Source: an uncultured Desulfovibrio sp. (GTDB lineage: Bacteria; Desulfobacterota; Desulfovibrionia; Desulfovibrionales; Desulfovibrionaceae). From it: a stretch of DNA of 6,911 bases. Below, in pieces: positions 6,796 through 6,911 of the stretch. Every line of letters begins with the position of its first letter. Within the stretch, counting starts at the first letter, position 1. Location: NCBI GenBank assembly GCA_934546745.1, contig CAKTDV010000038.1, positions 1-6,911 on the forward strand, read 5' to 3'. The notes under the pieces are model-generated. The model made no database searches, was not told the origin of the DNA, and saw nothing but the letters and a program-made list of their open reading frames with translations. The position numbers were made by a program, and so were the translations under genes.

Positions 6796-6911
6796 CTAAA
6801 AAAGGCGGACGAATAAGGCGGACAGCAGCCAGCGGCGGAACGGCACGAAGTGCCGGAAGCGCAGCACCGTCAGCCGCCAGCATGTGGTCAGCAGCCCCAC
6901 GCAGGCGCAGA
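6796..6911 (-). CDS. 3' end of an upstream gene, hydrophobic and basic C terminus
   Basis: The last 37 codons of a gene that enters from the right edge and stops at TAG (6796-6798), 33 nt before the dotD ATG. Third codon positions in this frame are almost all G or C, as in the neighbouring genes, while the overlapping frame that runs into dotD lacks this bias, so this frame is the credible one. The peptide alternates hydrophobic and basic residues (ACVGLLTTCW, RFRHFVPFRRW, LLSALFVRLF), which would suit the end of a membrane protein. Too little is present for a family name. Confidence 0.62.
   Translation of the reverse strand, partial: CACVGLLTTCWRLTVLRFRHFVPFRRWLLSALFVRLF

Noticed and set aside
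6796..6810. Possible rho-independent terminator before dotD (CGCCT/AGGCG stem with an A/T loop).
   Set aside because: The stem is only 5 bp, the T-run is the loop rather than the tail, and the genes look like one operon.
6569..6883. 104-codon minus-strand frame bridging the upstream gene end and dotD.
   Set aside because: Third-position GC bias is absent in this frame and present in the neighbouring frame that ends at TAG 6796.
1..6911. CRISPR array, tRNA, rRNA, insertion sequence, attachment site or oriT.
   Set aside because: No regularly spaced repeats, cloverleaf, transposase, terminal repeats or integrase gene seen on either strand; nearly all bases are accounted for by coding frames.

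Overview
The window is a compact, GC-rich stretch of a conjugative element. Every supported gene is read from the minus strand, so transcription runs from base 6911 towards base 1. Four consecutive genes encode core parts of an I-type (Dot/Icm or IncI Tra-like, MPF-I) type IV secretion system: DotD lipoprotein, DotC lipoprotein, DotB ATPase and IcmT. This is the order traH-traI-traJ-traK on IncI plasmids such as R64. Downstream, where R64 continues with further transfer genes, this element carries a 57-residue acidic ORF, a 433-residue protein with an ArdC-type (antirestriction, ssDNA-binding) domain, and a topoisomerase III gene (topB) that runs off the window at base 1.

The host is probably a GC-rich proteobacterium. 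Desulfovibrionaceae (Desulfovibrio or Bilophila type), which often carry integrated MPF-I elements, are my best guess, but this rests on recall of gene content and composition, not on a search. No integrase, att site or origin of transfer is visible, so plasmid or integrative element cannot be decided here.

Layout from the 5' end of the operon: 6911-6796, last 37 codons of an unidentified upstream gene; 6762-6295, dotD; 6293-4806, one continuous frame joining a two-helix membrane protein to dotC; 4806-3643, dotB; 3668-3396, icmT; 3382-3209, 57-residue ORF; 3212-1911, ArdC-domain protein; 1901-1, topB (633 codons, 3' end missing). Junctions are very tight: 1-nt gap, TGATG, 26-nt overlap, ATGA overlap, and a Shine-Dalgarno overlapping a stop codon. 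No stretch over 300 bases lacks a gene, and I see no internal promoter or convincing terminator, so this is most simply the middle of one long transfer operon.

DotC and DotD are outer-membrane lipoproteins that in Legionella help assemble DotH into the outer-membrane core. DotB is the hexameric ATPase that energises the channel, and IcmT is a small inner-membrane component. The downstream block looks like DNA handling: an ssDNA-binding or antirestriction domain protein next to a type IA topoisomerase, fitting for a strand transferred as single-stranded DNA. The most unusual point is that DotC has no credible start of its own. It is fused in frame behind a membrane protein, with its signal peptide and lipobox cysteine lying internally at residues 178-191, which suggests a precursor that signal peptidase II could split.
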